NCBI GenBank assembly: GCA_035610835.1
Contig: CM069442.1
Span: forward strand, 35,070,452-35,134,451
Source: Ophiura sarsii
Taxonomy: Eukaryota > Echinodermata > Ophiuroidea > Amphilepidida > Ophiuridae
DNA: 64,000 nt
Direction of reading: 5' to 3'
Part shown: one piece after another, positions 13,316-25,639 of the stretch
Position numbering within the stretch: the stretch's first letter is position 1
Layout: each line of letters opens with the position of its first letter
Notes under the pieces: model-generated
What the model was told of the DNA's origin: nothing
The model's database searches: none
What the model saw: the letters and a program-made list of their open reading frames with translations, nothing else
Position numbers and translations under genes: made by a program

Positions 13316-13981
13316 CAGGGTGAGTCAAAAAGACTGCAATAGTGGACAGAAGCCATTTTGTTTTCAAAACCAAAATTAATTTTAAAACTTTTTTAACGTT
13401 GCAAGAATGCTGTATTTAATCCTAACTTTGTGTGAAAAAATGAGGTAGATCGTATTTTTCGTTTGTATTTGGTGACCCTCTTTGCTGCACAACCAAATTA
13501 ACCTGTTTGTCCACGAGAACAGTGATTTTCATTTGAAATGGCACACATTGCATTTTCATATTTGAATATCCCGCCAACACAAAAATGGATAATTTCAGTT
13601 TTTTATTAAAATTTAGAACATTATACGCTTTCATTGCATGGGTACGATTATAATTGATTATGCTAACTCGCATACAAACAAGAAAGGATCCATCAAATTC
13701 CAATAACATCACAAATTAACTTAAGTTTCCAAATTTGAATGAGAGACACATTTTGCGATCTGGTGCATATTTTGGGTATCTCGTGGACAAACGTGTAAAA
13801 TGGGTGCACTGGTCAAAAGGTTCACCAAAGACAAACCGAAAATGCGATCGACTTCATTTTTTCACACAAAGTTAGGATTAAATACATCATTCTTGCAACG
13901 TTTAAAAAGTTTTAAAATTCATTTTGGTTTTGAAAACAAAATGGGTTCTTTCCACTATTGCAGTCTTTTTGACTCACCCTG
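13316..13981. mobile_element. Mariner-type MITE-1, 666 bp, with TA duplication
   Basis: The ends are inverted copies beginning CAGGGTGAGTCAAAAAGACT, and the match runs for about 155 bp, then more weakly to about 230 bp. TA flanks both ends (13314-13315 and 13982-13983). The paralogous segments at 27470-27490 and 56945-56960 lack it, so the insertion is supported independently. No transposase frame is present. The weak open frames inside lie in its arms and are not genes. Related relics are at 26716-26793 and 57740-58417. Confidence 0.9.
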
Positions 13982-14059
13982 TAGATTGCCCTTAATGTGC
14001 CTATTCAGTAATTCCGGTGTTATAAATTGCGTGTTGCAAACACGTTTCTTGGAACTAAA

Positions 14060-14579
14060 ACGTACAAAAGCCCTCAATTCATGTTAAATGTTCCAAAGTG
14101 ACCATTGTTCTCTCTAAATGACTTCATAACGTATGGCAGAATATACGCGATAAAGTTTATAATATGTATGTGTCGAATATTAATCCTCCGTTGGAAGGAA
14201 GGAGAAAATTAATCGTGGTATGATTGACCGGAATTGGGACGTTTTGTTGTAGAAAACATAATTTCTAGAAATAAAACATACACTTTAAATAACATTTTAG
14301 TCTTTTGGCACTACTTTTTTCAGTATCTTAGTTTTAATACAATTGTTCATAGTTTGGATGTGATGAATTTAAATATCATGATATTAAATAACTTACAGAC
14401 GCAGAAAAAGTTTCACGGCGAGATTTAACCACTATAAAATATTCGAATTCCCTTCTCCCCACGAAAGAGATATTTACCCTCTTTTACGAGCTGTAAACAT
14501 CATGCGTGAAAATGGTGAGAATATGTGTGACATCTCTTCTATTTAATTTACCGCCTTAAACAAAAATGTACAAAGCATT
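14060..14579. other. No recognised feature
   Basis: AT-rich sequence with no supported gene or repeat. Confidence 0.4.
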
Positions 14580-15420
14580 ATTGAAGGCTCGTGCTTGGTG
14601 CCAGATCATATAAATACATATCATTATGCTGTCTGAAATCTATCCTTGATAGGTCATCATAAGAAGTTATTTGAGACCTCAGGTAAAATGTAGGCTCAGT
14701 GTAGGATTATGAGCTCCTCTTTGCAAGGGGATATCAAAATGAAGAGTCAAAATGCATTGCGAAACGAAGAACAATACAATGACAATAAGTTCGTGCAAAA
14801 TCACCATAATCCTGACACGCTTTAGGTATTTCCTTTTGTCGGCAAGTAAAAAGCATTAGCGATATAAAACATACTAGACAAGATTTGTTTTAAATTTATT
14901 TTTTGATGTTGTTCTCTATGTTTGGGCTTTTATCTTATTTTTATGTCACTTTCATTGTCTTTTTTAACCTCTGCCCATTTGTGTTTCTTGTTTTATGAAT
15001 ATTTTCTGAGTTGCAGTGAACCAATTGATTGGCCTTTCAGAGCTCTCTTTCGAGAGTTACCAGTTTGATTTTTAATCACTTTGGTCCAACCTTGTTAATG
15101 TCTGTTGGGCTATTGTTCACATTTGCGCTTTATGTACAAAAAACCCCGCTATCATCTATGGGGAATTAAACGCAGATTACCCGCGGTCGATTTGTTCGTA
15201 ATAATGCATTAGCCCAAATCTTGTTCTTAAGTCCTCATCGCTACTCGGCTTTCACTTAGCTATTATCATCAAATGATTTTGTATCAATGATGGGCAATGC
15301 GATATATAAATATCATCTCCTTTTGTCCGGCAACTCGGGTTACTATCTATAACAGATGCATTAATAATACCTATAAAGGCATTTGAGAAAAACTGAATGA
15401 TAAAGAAACATTGTCTTTGC
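14580..15420 (+). repeat. Local direct repeat, unit 1
   Basis: Diverged but collinear with 16760-17400. Shared landmarks include the TGCTGTCTGA / TGCCGTCTGA segment, the ATAATCCTGAC segment followed by a TTTTGTCGGC stretch, and the GCATTAGCCCA segment. About 250 bp near 14900-15150 is present only here. No coding frame is conserved between the two units. Confidence 0.65.
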
Positions 15421-15954
15421 ATTAAAAAATTAAAACCGTAAATAATCAACAACAAAAACAGTTAATTCTTCCCAAGTGGTTCACTTATCAGGTAGCTAGC
15501 CTTGAAATCAGTCGATTAGATTGTAAATTTAAATTTAATTGTATACGTAAATAATGTACGATATTGTACGCGAAACAAAATACGATGCGATGCTCGATGA
15601 CCAACATGTTACGCATATGCTTTTCTAATAAAACGAATGATATTCATGGCGCCAAAGATGTTTGGATATCAGGGAATTACAAATAGCACGTTGTATTGGC
15701 TCACATTAATATGGCAACTCCATTGTAAAACGTTATTATACTGTTACTGCCCCGTTACTGTATTGTAAATCCTAATCAGTAATCGTTTTGAATGGTGTAT
15801 GCCACTGGCAATTAAATCCTTATAGTTAATCCGTTAGAAATCAATATTATTTAGGATCTCGAACAATACACGCTGTGATACGCTGTCATAAGTGTGTTAT
15901 AAGTTAGTGATACGCTATCAATACGTTAGAATCCCGCATGTTTAGCTATAGGCC

Positions 15955-16330
15955 TAAATCCAAGATGGCCGCCTGCTACATTTGAAAAATTAAGTTTTGA
16001 ACCAGAGCACATATAATCATGTACAAACACACTTTTTTCGGGTAAGTTTGACATTACAAAATCATTTTTACTAATAAATCCAAGATGGCGGCCGCCAGTG
16101 CCATCTTGTAAAAATGAGTTTTGAACCAGAGCACCTATAATCATGTACAAACACACTTTTTCGGGTAAGTCGAGCACAAGGATTCTGATTCTGACATTAG
16201 TTTGACATTACAACATCATTTTTAACCAGAAACCCAAGATGGCGGCCGCCGGTGCCATCTTGTAAAAATGAGTTTTGAACCAGAGCACCTAAAATCGTGT
16301 ACAAAGACACTTTTTCGGTTAAGTTGACCC
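15955..16330 (+). repeat. Three tandem units carrying YY1-like motifs
   Basis: Three diverged units of about 110-130 bp begin near 15957, 16077 and 16230. Each has CCAAGATGGC followed by GGCC or CGCC, then a block with GTTTTGAACCAGAGCACCTA and a CACTTTTTCGG stretch. AAGATGGCGGC matches the known YY1 consensus AAnATGGCGGC. Open frames on the minus strand here follow the repeat and are not counted as genes. Confidence 0.75.
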
Positions 16331-16759
16331 CAAAGTCTGTGGTGTGTATTATTTGTAGCTTTAACATAGTATGAAACCATATAACATTGATATATTTGTC
16401 TACTTTTTGACAAAGTCGCAAGTAACTTTTGAAAAGGAAATAATTGTTTACCGTTTAATTGACCACACAGTTTCCTTAATTTGAAGTATTGCCAATAATA
16501 ATATCTTGCCAAGGAGAACGTAATAATGTCAATTGTGAATATGGAGGTAGGAAATGTTCATTGGTCATTTCATGCAAGTTATCCTCTTACATGCAAGTTA
16601 TTCCATACATTTGACCAACTCTTTTCACGACTGACTACCTAAGTTATATAACACGGGTGAAAACGGACATAAACATTATGTAGATATCTCTTATATATTA
16701 ACCACCACGGGTATTGAACACAGCTGAAAACAATACACTGCTCACTGATTCTGCTAGGT

Positions 16760-17400
16760 GCCTTATTTCTAAATGCAAGTATACATTGAGTCTATAGTCT
16801 TATGCCGTCTGAGAGAGAAATACCCAATGGGTCATGATGAAGAAAATGGGTCGTGCGTGATTGTATACAAACACTCCTTAATCCGGCAGTTTAAATCCAC
16901 ATAGAGATGGCAGGATTATAGGCTTGTCTGTGTTATACGCAAGGATCACCACTGATATCAACATGAAGAGGCAAAGTGCATTACGAGCAAAGTAAAACTA
17001 CAAAGGTACATAGACATATACATATATATATTTGCTTTTTACCCGGGGTAAAATCGCCATAATCCTGACTTCGTGCAGTGTTGCTTTTGTCGGCGAGTAA
17101 GAAAGCTTATGCGATCAATAAAATACGCTATGGCTTCTATATACAGTTAAGTAAATATTTACTGCGGTCGGTGTATAGATAAAACTGCATTAGCCCATAT
17201 AAACTCTCACTAAGCACACAGTATTGCACGGCTTTCTCTTAGCCATTAACACCACCTGTACATTATTCAATAATGGAGAATACAATATCTCAATAATATT
17301 TCATCTCATCCGATAGTTGGAGTATGTGGGTATTATTTCAATGCATACATAATACGATAAACCTTTTCTTGAAATAATAATGAGCCTCTCTTTATCATTA
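16760..17400 (+). repeat. Local direct repeat, unit 2
   Basis: Second copy of the 14580-15420 block, without its 250-bp central segment. The two flank the YY1-motif array, and both probably arose by a local duplication. Confidence 0.65.
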
Positions 17401-18290
17401 TAATAAAATTCATAAAAAATAATGATTTATTTGTTCTACTTTGTGGTCTAGTGATTCATCGTCAGACAATTATTTGAAATAGGTATGTCGTAGAGAATTT
17501 TGTGCTTTTGAAGTAAATCTTAAAGAAAAAAATCAGCAAAAAGGTTTTTACATTCACTGAACGTATCCTAAAACGTATGACTACCCTATCTGAGCTCATG
17601 AACTGCTCCCAGTCAGAAAACCGCTATAAATCCGAGAACCACCCCGTAGCACAACTAGGAATGCTGACTCAGTGTTTCTATTTAAGTATTTCACTGGATA
17701 GGCAGGTTGTAGTGGCCCTACGAGGAGGGTTACGCAATGGGAACGTTCAAGTTGACATTGAAGTATAAGCCTACGCTAACAGTGACTTTAGCCACTGCTT
17801 TTTCGGAATTTGTATATTACAAACTGCTAACGTAACAATTTACTATTTTTTTGCGGAACGTTCATGACGAGTGAATTGTTGTTTATGCTTTTTGCCAGTA
17901 ATAATTCATACTAAAGAATCCCATATTGCAGCAGTCCCTTCACATGAATAGGTAAACCTATCAACGGATCGTGTTTCCCGAATAGTTATAATTATTTTCT
18001 AATAAAAGTAGCGATTGATTATGCAGGATGACTAACCTTGAATTAATATATATATAATTTGTTTTGATAACTAGGATATCATTGACTATTTCACGCGTAA
18101 AGCAACTGAGAGTTTTAGGACAATTTCCTACATCGGCGTACTGTAAAAGAGCTTCGATTGCGTAAATGGATAGATAACTGTTGATTTTATACTAATCAAG
18201 CTAATAATTATGTTTTCGGCATTCAAGGTCGTAATTAGATTAAAGATACCCCTAGCAAATTACAACCTGTGCAAGATACGTTGAAGAGTG
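17401..18290. other. No recognised feature
   Basis: AT-rich sequence. A 63-codon open frame at 17577-17768 has no motif or conserved copy supporting it. Confidence 0.4.
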
Positions 18291-18296
18291 GGAGGC

Positions 18297-19220
18297 CGCT
18301 ATAATTGATGATTTTGATCATGAGAGTCAAGGTTCGTGTTGTCATGATTCAATCAACCTTAGCGTTGACTGCATACTTACAAGATGTAATTACACCTAGC
18401 GTTAAACAAAGTTGTTTGGAATATTTCTGACCCGGAGTCAATTAGCAATTATTCTCTGTGACACGAACACAAATCGTGCAAATGTTTCTGAGAATAACGT
18501 GTATCTAATTTTAATTCGCTTTTATACAGTTTGACCATAAATAAGGTAACTAAGTGTTGCTTACTCTGCCAGCCTTATTTAATTAGGATGAATGGTGATG
18601 ATATATGTAAGATATGTATATTATTCGATGTGACGACGTTACTCAATTATTCTTATCTTGCTCACTCAAAATGGAAACATATTTCAAACGCCAAAAGCAA
18701 ATCATTTCATTTCTAGAATATACATTTTTGTCATTCTAGCTAAACAATTTGAACGAGTTTGATTTCAGATTATCATTTTACGAATATAGATGAAATCGGT
18801 TAAGCCTTCGATCAGTTCGGTTTCAAGTAAGTTTCATTATTAACCAACATGTCAGATGTGAGCTTGCCCCACAGGTGTCAGCCTTCTATAGACCAATCAC
18901 ACCCTCTGAATATGCATATGCGAAAAATTGCATTATTTAAAATAGATTTGATAATGGCACAGTCGGGTTATAACTATTGAAAAGAAGGTAATATCGCCTG
19001 AGGAAACTGGAATAATGAAGTCAAAATATGGAAATTGGCAATCTGTTGCGACCGATGTGTATGCTGTTGAAAGTGTGAAAGAGAAGTTTAACACTTTCCA
19101 GGCAAAAGCCTGCTCCAAAATGTCACAAAACGTTTTTAAAATAATCAACATTATAACATTTCATCACCAGACCATGAGAAATGCTTTAAAATCAGTACAA
19201 ACATGCCTAGTATTGGTTTA
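18297..19220 (+). repeat. Block present in three duplicated segments
   Basis: 18297-18405 is an inverted match to 52810-52915 (shared CTTACAAGATGTAAT core). 18870-19220 is a direct match to 31430-31680 (shared CCACAGGTGTCAGCCTTCT). This places the block in copy 1, in copy 2 and, in part, in the right arm. No coding frame is conserved across the copies. Confidence 0.65.
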
Positions 19221-19423
19221 GGAATTCTTAAGATAGACTTAGAACGTTGGGAAAAGCTTTTGAAACATCTGTTTTGTGTATATTAAAATTAATAACCGCG
19301 TGGAAAGTGTTAAGTGGATTTCACCTTTGGTAATATAATATAACGTTGGTTTTGTAACAATTGTATAACATTACAAATCCTTATCAATTTGGAACAAATG
19401 TTTACAGAAATAAAATACCCATA

Positions 19424-19455
19424 GCAGCCATTTCAATTTACATTGAAATGGCTGC
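19424..19455. repeat. Near-perfect 32-bp hairpin
   Basis: GCAGCCATTTCAA is followed by a short loop and its inverted complement, giving a 13-14 bp stem. It is isolated, and its function is unknown. Confidence 0.7.
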
Positions 19456-19826
19456 AGCGATGATGTGGTTGGCTTCCTACATTTGGCATTCTCTTGAGAG
19501 ATCCTTAAAAAGTAGTACTCATGCACACTGAAGTGAGAGAATTAAATTATAAACCCTTTTTACTATGATAGCGTTGATTTTCCATATCTTGAAATCCCTT
19601 GAACATAATATTGGAAGAGTATAAAATATACAAGGTTCCTTTCAATGTACCTGGTAAATTGTATGTTCTTCCAAGGATTACAATGTACAAGGTTCCTCCA
19701 AGGAGGAAACCACTGACCTTGTATTATACACAAAATACATTAATACAATGCTAGAAAGGTGGCTGGTGCTCGGCTATCGATGCCATGTTGCTACAGCTAA
19801 ATTACACCAAAAGTGATAGATAAAGA

Positions 19827-19892
19827 ATCGCCTTGATTATTTCCGCCGATATGTATCATACAACGAGGTCTATGTGATACATTAGGATGATA
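19827..19892. repeat. Inverted partner of the start of copy 2
   Basis: About 66 bp here is the reverse complement, with few mismatches, of 23834-23900, where copy 2 begins. The intervening 4 kb is not palindromic. It may mark the rearrangement that joined copies 1 and 2, or it may be a pair of short dispersed elements. Confidence 0.7.
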
Positions 19893-20553
19893 TTAGTCAC
19901 ATTGTTGGAACTAATAGGGTGAGTGAACAGATTGCACGGAACTCATACCGACACATTGTTATCTACAAGTCAGGGTATTGCCATCTGTTTAGAGCTTGAC
20001 TGTTAATCGGGGATATGCTAAATTGGTTATTATGTTGTGCCCTACGGATGCTTATTAACTCATTGACACCATAAAGTAAAGACATGCTCTTTTACTCGAG
20101 TTATTTAAGATTAGTTACAAGGGAGGCCAAAAGATTTGATTGTTGCCAAGAATGCAATGAATGTATAGGTAAATTATCGTAAATGATCGGTTCTAACAAA
20201 TTGGTACGTAGTGAACAAGGTTAACTGGTGTTTGTTTGTTCTTATGTGCTGAATTGAAAGCAGTCATCTGTTGATTTACCGTAAATACTCGAGTGGATTG
20301 TGTGCCTTGCTGGATAGAGGAAACTGTCGCTTTGCATTTACTCGCTTAAGTTAAGTTAAAGCCCATATATTGTCTAAATTCATAATACTTGTAATGCCAT
20401 TTTATTCGATTTACTACTAGGTGTAGACTACGTGTTTACATCGTACGTTATATTTAACACGCTTTGACAAAATGATTACAACAATGATGCACATTCATTA
20501 TGTTCATTTTAGCAATGATTGGTGTGTCAGCTTTATTTTAACAAGAGGTATGT

Positions 20554-21070
20554 ATGTTTGTCCGAGATAATTGTCCAATACTGGGACACCCAGTACTGTT
20601 TGATACTGGTACAAAGTCAGTGTTCCAGTATCGCTCGATACTGGCACATATAAAATGTTCCAGTATTGCCCGATATCAGAACAAAATTATGTACCAGTAT
20701 CGACCGATACTGGTACATTTCGATGCTCCAGTTACGATCGATACTGGTAGTATGTGTACCGTTCCAGTATTGGTCATTGAATACATATTTGAACCTAAAA
20801 AGGGTAGCTATCTTCATCAACGAACTTATCAGCAGGATTCCGTCAAATTTTATTCTACAGCCTTAATTAAATGAATTAAACATTTTACATATTCCATTAT
20901 CGGTCGATAATAGGACAAAAACGTTCCAGTATCGAGCGATACCGAAACACATAAAATGTACCAGTATCGGTCGTTACTGTAACAAATGTTAGGTTTTCCA
21001 GTATCGAAAATATTATGTTCCAGCATTGGACGATACTGTTATACCAGTATCAGAGACCTAAAGTACACTC
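20554..21070. mobile_element. Palindrome-cluster element, copy 1
   Basis: About ten copies of a 20-bp palindrome of the form CCAGTATCGNNCGATACTGG, some degenerate, separated by 15-60 bp. Good copies are at 20625-20644, 20694-20713 and 20728-20747. The right edge ends in GACCTAAAGTACACT, the terminal sequence of the sister element at 33502-33682. The left terminus is eroded. It is present at the corresponding positions of copies 1 and 2, so it predates their divergence. It is not a CRISPR array: the repeats are self-complementary, degenerate and irregularly spaced in a eukaryotic context. Confidence 0.75.
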
Positions 21071-21250
21071 TTTCCAAAGATTCCATCGCTTTAAAAGAAG
21101 AGTATTGATATTATTGTTGGAACATGAAGTTGCCATTAATTCACGCCACCCCGCATTAAGTAGCTCATTCATTTCATTCTTAGTAAGTAAACACACGCCC
21201 ACCTGATGTGCAATAGCCAATGCTTCTTTATTACATTATATAGGTTAATC

Positions 21251-22105
21251 GATCAAGAAGTTGTTTTGATCCGTGTGGATTTCCATAACTGGGCGATACA
21301 TCCCATAGTTGTTATTTTAGGTGAACACTAAAAACTAGTACACAACATTTTGTTAAAAGTTATATTTTAAATTCGTATATAAGGAAAGAATAACATGTGA
21401 AGAACACACCCGAACGACTTTTTTCAAGAGCCAACTGATACTTTCTTAAACAAAATCACCTCGAGTGCGGGATCCATATTGTAAAGGAAAATGTTGGAGC
21501 GCTCGCACTTTACAGTTCAACCATCCACTGTTGATTTTCCACTTGACACATTTTTTAAGGTGTCTTATTCGTTTGCAAACCACTGAAGACATGGAAAGTT
21601 ATATCATAGTACCTGTCAGGCAGCAATAAACTTTTAAAGGAAGCATTTAGTTAGCACTTCTTTCCCTCGTGTTCATTATCCAATTATTTGTCGGAATATA
21701 TACTGAAGGTTGGAAAGTTGGTTGAATAGGCTTGATACTCTCGCTCAAATAGCAGCAAAGTCCTCATACGGTTGATAACTGTATATATTTGCATAAGTGT
21801 CACTGATTAAACAGAAGACCCAAACTTACATACATACTATTTGCGGGAACTACTCTGTTTCAGAATTAAAAAAGACCTACACCACAAATATCTAAATCTG
21901 TGACCAACACACACGTTGATGGATACTCGCAGGGTTGCACAAAATTGCTTCTTCCCCAGGAGCAAGGTTTTGAGCTTAACATTTCCCCACCTACATTAAA
22001 AGGTTTGATAAAAATTACAATATCTTTTTTTATAGTGTTGTTTAGATGTATCAGTACCATAGTATTAATTTTATAATTAGGAAGATTTTTTTAGGGGGAC
22101 ACTTT
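21251..22105. other. No recognised feature
   Basis: AT-rich sequence with no supported gene or repeat. Confidence 0.4.
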
Positions 22106-22300
22106 TTTGGTGCTATTTTACGCTAACATTGTCAAATTTGGTATAATACTAACTAATTTGGTATGAAAATCCAGGCTTGCATACAAATTGAGCTTTTTTA
22201 TGTTAAAATTGGCAACATTTGGTCTAATTTACCCTAATTTAGTAAGAAAATGTGTGCGAAACGCGAATTTTGTTTCCTTTTATGCTAAAATTGTTATAAA
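22106..22300 (+). repeat. Degenerate ~80-bp tandem repeat (2-3 units)
   Basis: Units share a TTTTANGCTAAnATTG start followed by ATTTGGT and AATTTAGTAAGAAAA-like segments. They are followed by a T-rich run and a G/C-rich patch at 22338-22395. Confidence 0.5.
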
Positions 22301-22589
22301 AAAAATTCTAATTTTAATTACATTTTTTTTTTTTTTGGGAGGCAAAGTTGGGGGAAAGCCCCCTCCCCTTTGCCCCCTGTAGCGCCATCACTGGGGAAAA
22401 GCAATAAAACAATAAACACTAGTTAGTAAACCTGTGCAACCACAGCTCATAAACCAAAGTTGCACTTTTTCCTCTTCATCTTTTTTCACCCTTTTCCCCA
22501 ATACTTTTTCTTTTTGCACTTGGCATTATTTCCCCAATTCTGCTCCCTGCTTCCGCACTTTGTGCAACCCTGGATACTCGATCAAAATA

Positions 22590-23060
22590 ACCCGCAAATG
22601 ATAATGTGTGCATGCATTACCTGACTGCACTGACTTAATCTTGTTCTTACGGATACATTACAAATTCAGATTATAATGTGTTCACGCGGATAACACAAAT
22701 TAGCGTAAACATTACAATATGTTCGCGCAGATAATACAACTTAGCTTATAATCAGTTCGCACCACAAATTTAAATATATGGTTCGCACAGACTAAACAAA
22801 TTTGTGAGTTTAAATTACAATCTCTCGTGTAGATAACATTAAAAGAACGGATTACAATTTTCAGAATATTAAACAACTTTCAAGCACACATATCACAAAC
22901 TTAATGAGCGAACGCAGATTTCCCAACTTGAGAACATAATATAATGTATTCGCGCAGATAACAAAGCTTCATAGAACAACGTTCTGATAATACCTACATG
23001 AAGATTTATAACCGTTTTGTGCAAATGCGTTACATTGAGAATCCTTCGCACATACTATTC
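22590..23060 (+). repeat. Degenerate ~50-bp satellite-like repeats
   Basis: Recurrent GTTCGCGCAGATAA-like and ATTACAATATG-like words are spaced about every 40-60 bp. The units are strongly diverged. No reading frame. Confidence 0.5.
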
Positions 23061-23830
23061 TGTGCACTCTTAAAAAGTGTCAACGTACTTCACAGGGAAT
23101 CCTACAGACAATCCCACAGCTAGCTTGTTACATCTCGTTTTTGAACCAGAAAAGCAAAATCCTAAAATGAAAAGGTTGTTAGATATTTAACCTTTACCTA
23201 TTAACCTATATTTTTTAATTTCAAAATAATATTCATCCGATCTTCAATGAAATCTCCTTGTTTACATAGCACTGATAACCAATTAAATCGGCGTCATTGA
23301 AGCACAAAGTGACTTCGAAACATCTACAGGCGACATATGTTTATAAGTGATTTGCTGCTAGCTAGCTCACTTTTCCATACCTTTTTACACCCTATTACAC
23401 ATCTCATTCTATACTTAACATGTCATAAGCCAATACGGTATCCTTATTGCAAATAGTCGATTTTCTGTTTTGACACATTCCATGAACATTCTACTTAAAA
23501 TATAAAGTAACCGATATTTATCTAAGAACACATTTACATGGAGAGGTTGACTTTATTTGCCCGCTGGGCGCCTAGTGCGAAAACGTGTTCCTTGCCTGTG
23601 GGGAAAATGTAATAACTGTGCGCTCTGCAATTGTTTATCTTTACTCGATGTTTTCTGTCCATACTTTCAAGGGATTTGTGTATAAGATTAAGAACAACTC
23701 AAATGAGTTGAGGCAGATGATGGCAAGTAGATGAATTGATCTAGAATTCTCGCTGAAGTATAGTGAACCAGGTCAATTATGTGTTAAGGGCTCAGCAGAC
23801 TCCACAACGCTCGAACTCTTTGCGCTCTCA
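23061..23830. other. No recognised feature
   Basis: AT-rich spacer between the degenerate satellite and the start of copy 2. Confidence 0.4.
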
Positions 23831-23833
23831 CAC

Positions 23834-23900
23834 ATATCATCTTAATGTATCATATAGACCTCGTTGTAAGATACATATCGGCGGGAATAATCAGGGCGAT
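23834..23900. repeat. Inverted partner of 19827-19892
   Basis: Reverse-complement match to 19827-19892. It lies exactly at the upstream edge of copy 2. Confidence 0.7.
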
Positions 23901-24159
23901 GTTGGTGAAACAAGGAATATTATTTTTTGACAATGGTGTGCACCGTGACACCAGTACTCTACGGTTTGCATCAACGGCTCATTTCCAAGCCGTGATAATG
24001 AAGAAGTGCCATGATAATGGATCATATTACTTTAAATTATATATATTTTAGTTTTTAAGAACTGCAACTGTGATACGCCAAAATCTGCTTTAATATAACA
24101 AAATCATCTAAATATATAGAGGCCGATATCAGTAGCGTATCTCCGTGGGTGTCGGGTGC

Positions 24160-24335
24160 AGAGGGGGCATAGGGGGCAGAGGGGGCCGAAGGGAAGTGAA
24201 GGGAAGGAAAAGGGGAAGAAATAGAAAAGAAATGGAGGGAGAAGAGGAAAAGGGAAGGAAAAGGGAGAGGAAAGAGAAAGAAAGGAAGAAGACGAAGAGA
24301 AGGAGAAGAAGGAAAGAGATGAAGCCAAAGAATTA
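24160..24335 (+). repeat. Purine-rich (GA) tract, second copy
   Basis: Counterpart of 576-770 in copy 2, with the same flanks (GAGGCCGATATCAG just upstream). The internal motif order has changed, as expected for low-complexity DNA that slips. Confidence 0.85.
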
Positions 24336-25639
24336 TGTAGATAGCTGTTAAGGAAGGGAAAATAAGTGGACAGAAGTGAAAAGCGAAAATAAACTTGGAA
24401 AAGAGAAGAGCTTTAACTTATTTTTTTAATGCATATATACTTTATATTCATCGTGTTTAAAATCATATTTTGTTAAACGTCCTGTCTACAATATCAACTT
24501 GCGTTTAATATGAGTTAAGTTAGCGACGATTTTAGGATTAAATCACGTTTAGAACGCGAATACGGCCCACTATGTTATTATTAACAAGGTGAGAATCGTT
24601 AATGAATTTATTAATTTTGGTACAAATAACAAAACTGTGAGGTACATAGGAAAAGTTCTATCACATTTGCCAATCAATGGGTTACATTTCGAAAGTAAAA
24701 ACACTAGCTACTTTATGGGTCAACGTTCTCTTACAAATTGAAAAAGAATACGTCGAGAAGACAAGGCAACAAACAACGTAATGTTCTCTAATGCCGTTAT
24801 AAAAATTGATCTGAATCGTGTATAAGTAAGATAACGCAGACCATTAAACCAGTGAATGGTCAACTTAGTAAAACATCGGCTTAAAATGGTCAATTTAGTT
24901 CCATATCCTTAATATCTTTTATCGACATTATTTCCAATCATCTACTTTAGGCACACGAGAACAATTTGGAGCTATTGCATTAATAGCCGAGTCCGGAAAG
25001 GCAAAGCTATAATGCTGTCAGGAACGTCAATATAAAACGAGGGCCTTTTAAAGGTACTCTATACTCCTATCGTGGTTACATGTCAGTCGTCCATGATTTT
25101 TGTAAATAAATGCATAGAGTCAATGATTCACTCAAGTTTGGATCAGGAGAGGAGGGCAACGTTTTCTTTAACACAACGATCTAAGATCCGTTTTTATTTG
25201 TCTGTGTGGTTGTGTTTGCAGTATCGTTTTGTTTGGTTTTTTATGTTGTACTGTTTGTTTGTTGCTGTTTTGCTTTGTGTTTGGTTAATTTTCTGGGGGT
25301 TTGTCTGTTTGTTTGTTTGTTTGTATGTAGAGGTTGTCTGTTTTTTGTTTTGTTCTTTTCTTATTTTGTGTAAGGCATACTAAGAGTCCTTAAAATCAAT
25401 TCAAACATATTACATTTAGTTACAAGTGATACACCCTTTAAGTACACAAGTACAAGTTTGATATTGGAAAAAATATATGAAATGGCTCCATTACTTATTA
25501 ACTAATCCCTATATCTTGTATGCAATTTATTCTAGTTTATCACATATCAAAGTTTAATGAAAATTGACACATGTTGTTCCATTTTCAAGTTCCCGTTTAA
25601 TTGATCCAGTCAATTTCTGTAGTGCAAACATGAAATGCA

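Larger units (their letters stand above)
300..21250 (+). repeat. Direct segmental duplication, copy 1
   Basis: Collinear matches in the same orientation link this stretch to 23880-34200. The paired blocks are 310-560 with 23897-24140, 5165-5390 with 24840-25020, 9285-10080 with 25020-25860, 13180-14060 with 27360-27560, 18870-19220 with 31430-31680, and 21130-21250 with 34090-34200. The palindrome clusters at 20.6 and 33.5 kb fall in the same order. Copy 1 is longer because it carries the foldback element and MITE-1. No equivalent of the 154-residue gene was found in copy 1. Divergence and many indels indicate an old event. Confidence 0.75.

Noticed and set aside
13422..14087. Two ~95-codon frames on opposite strands
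   Set aside because: They lie within or across the arms of MITE-1 and mirror each other because of its inverted repeats.
15926..16512. Overlapping frames sharing a similar peptide
   Set aside because: Similarity comes from the three-unit tandem repeat. The frames are not maintained through all units.
20554..21070. CRISPR-like spaced repeats
   Set aside because: Repeats are self-complementary, degenerate and irregularly spaced, with no cas genes and a eukaryotic context. A sister copy is bounded by terminal inverted repeats, so it is a mobile element.
24145..24351. Lysine/arginine/glutamate-rich frame
   Set aside because: It is a translation of the purine tract. The tract in copy 1 has a different motif order and does not keep this frame.
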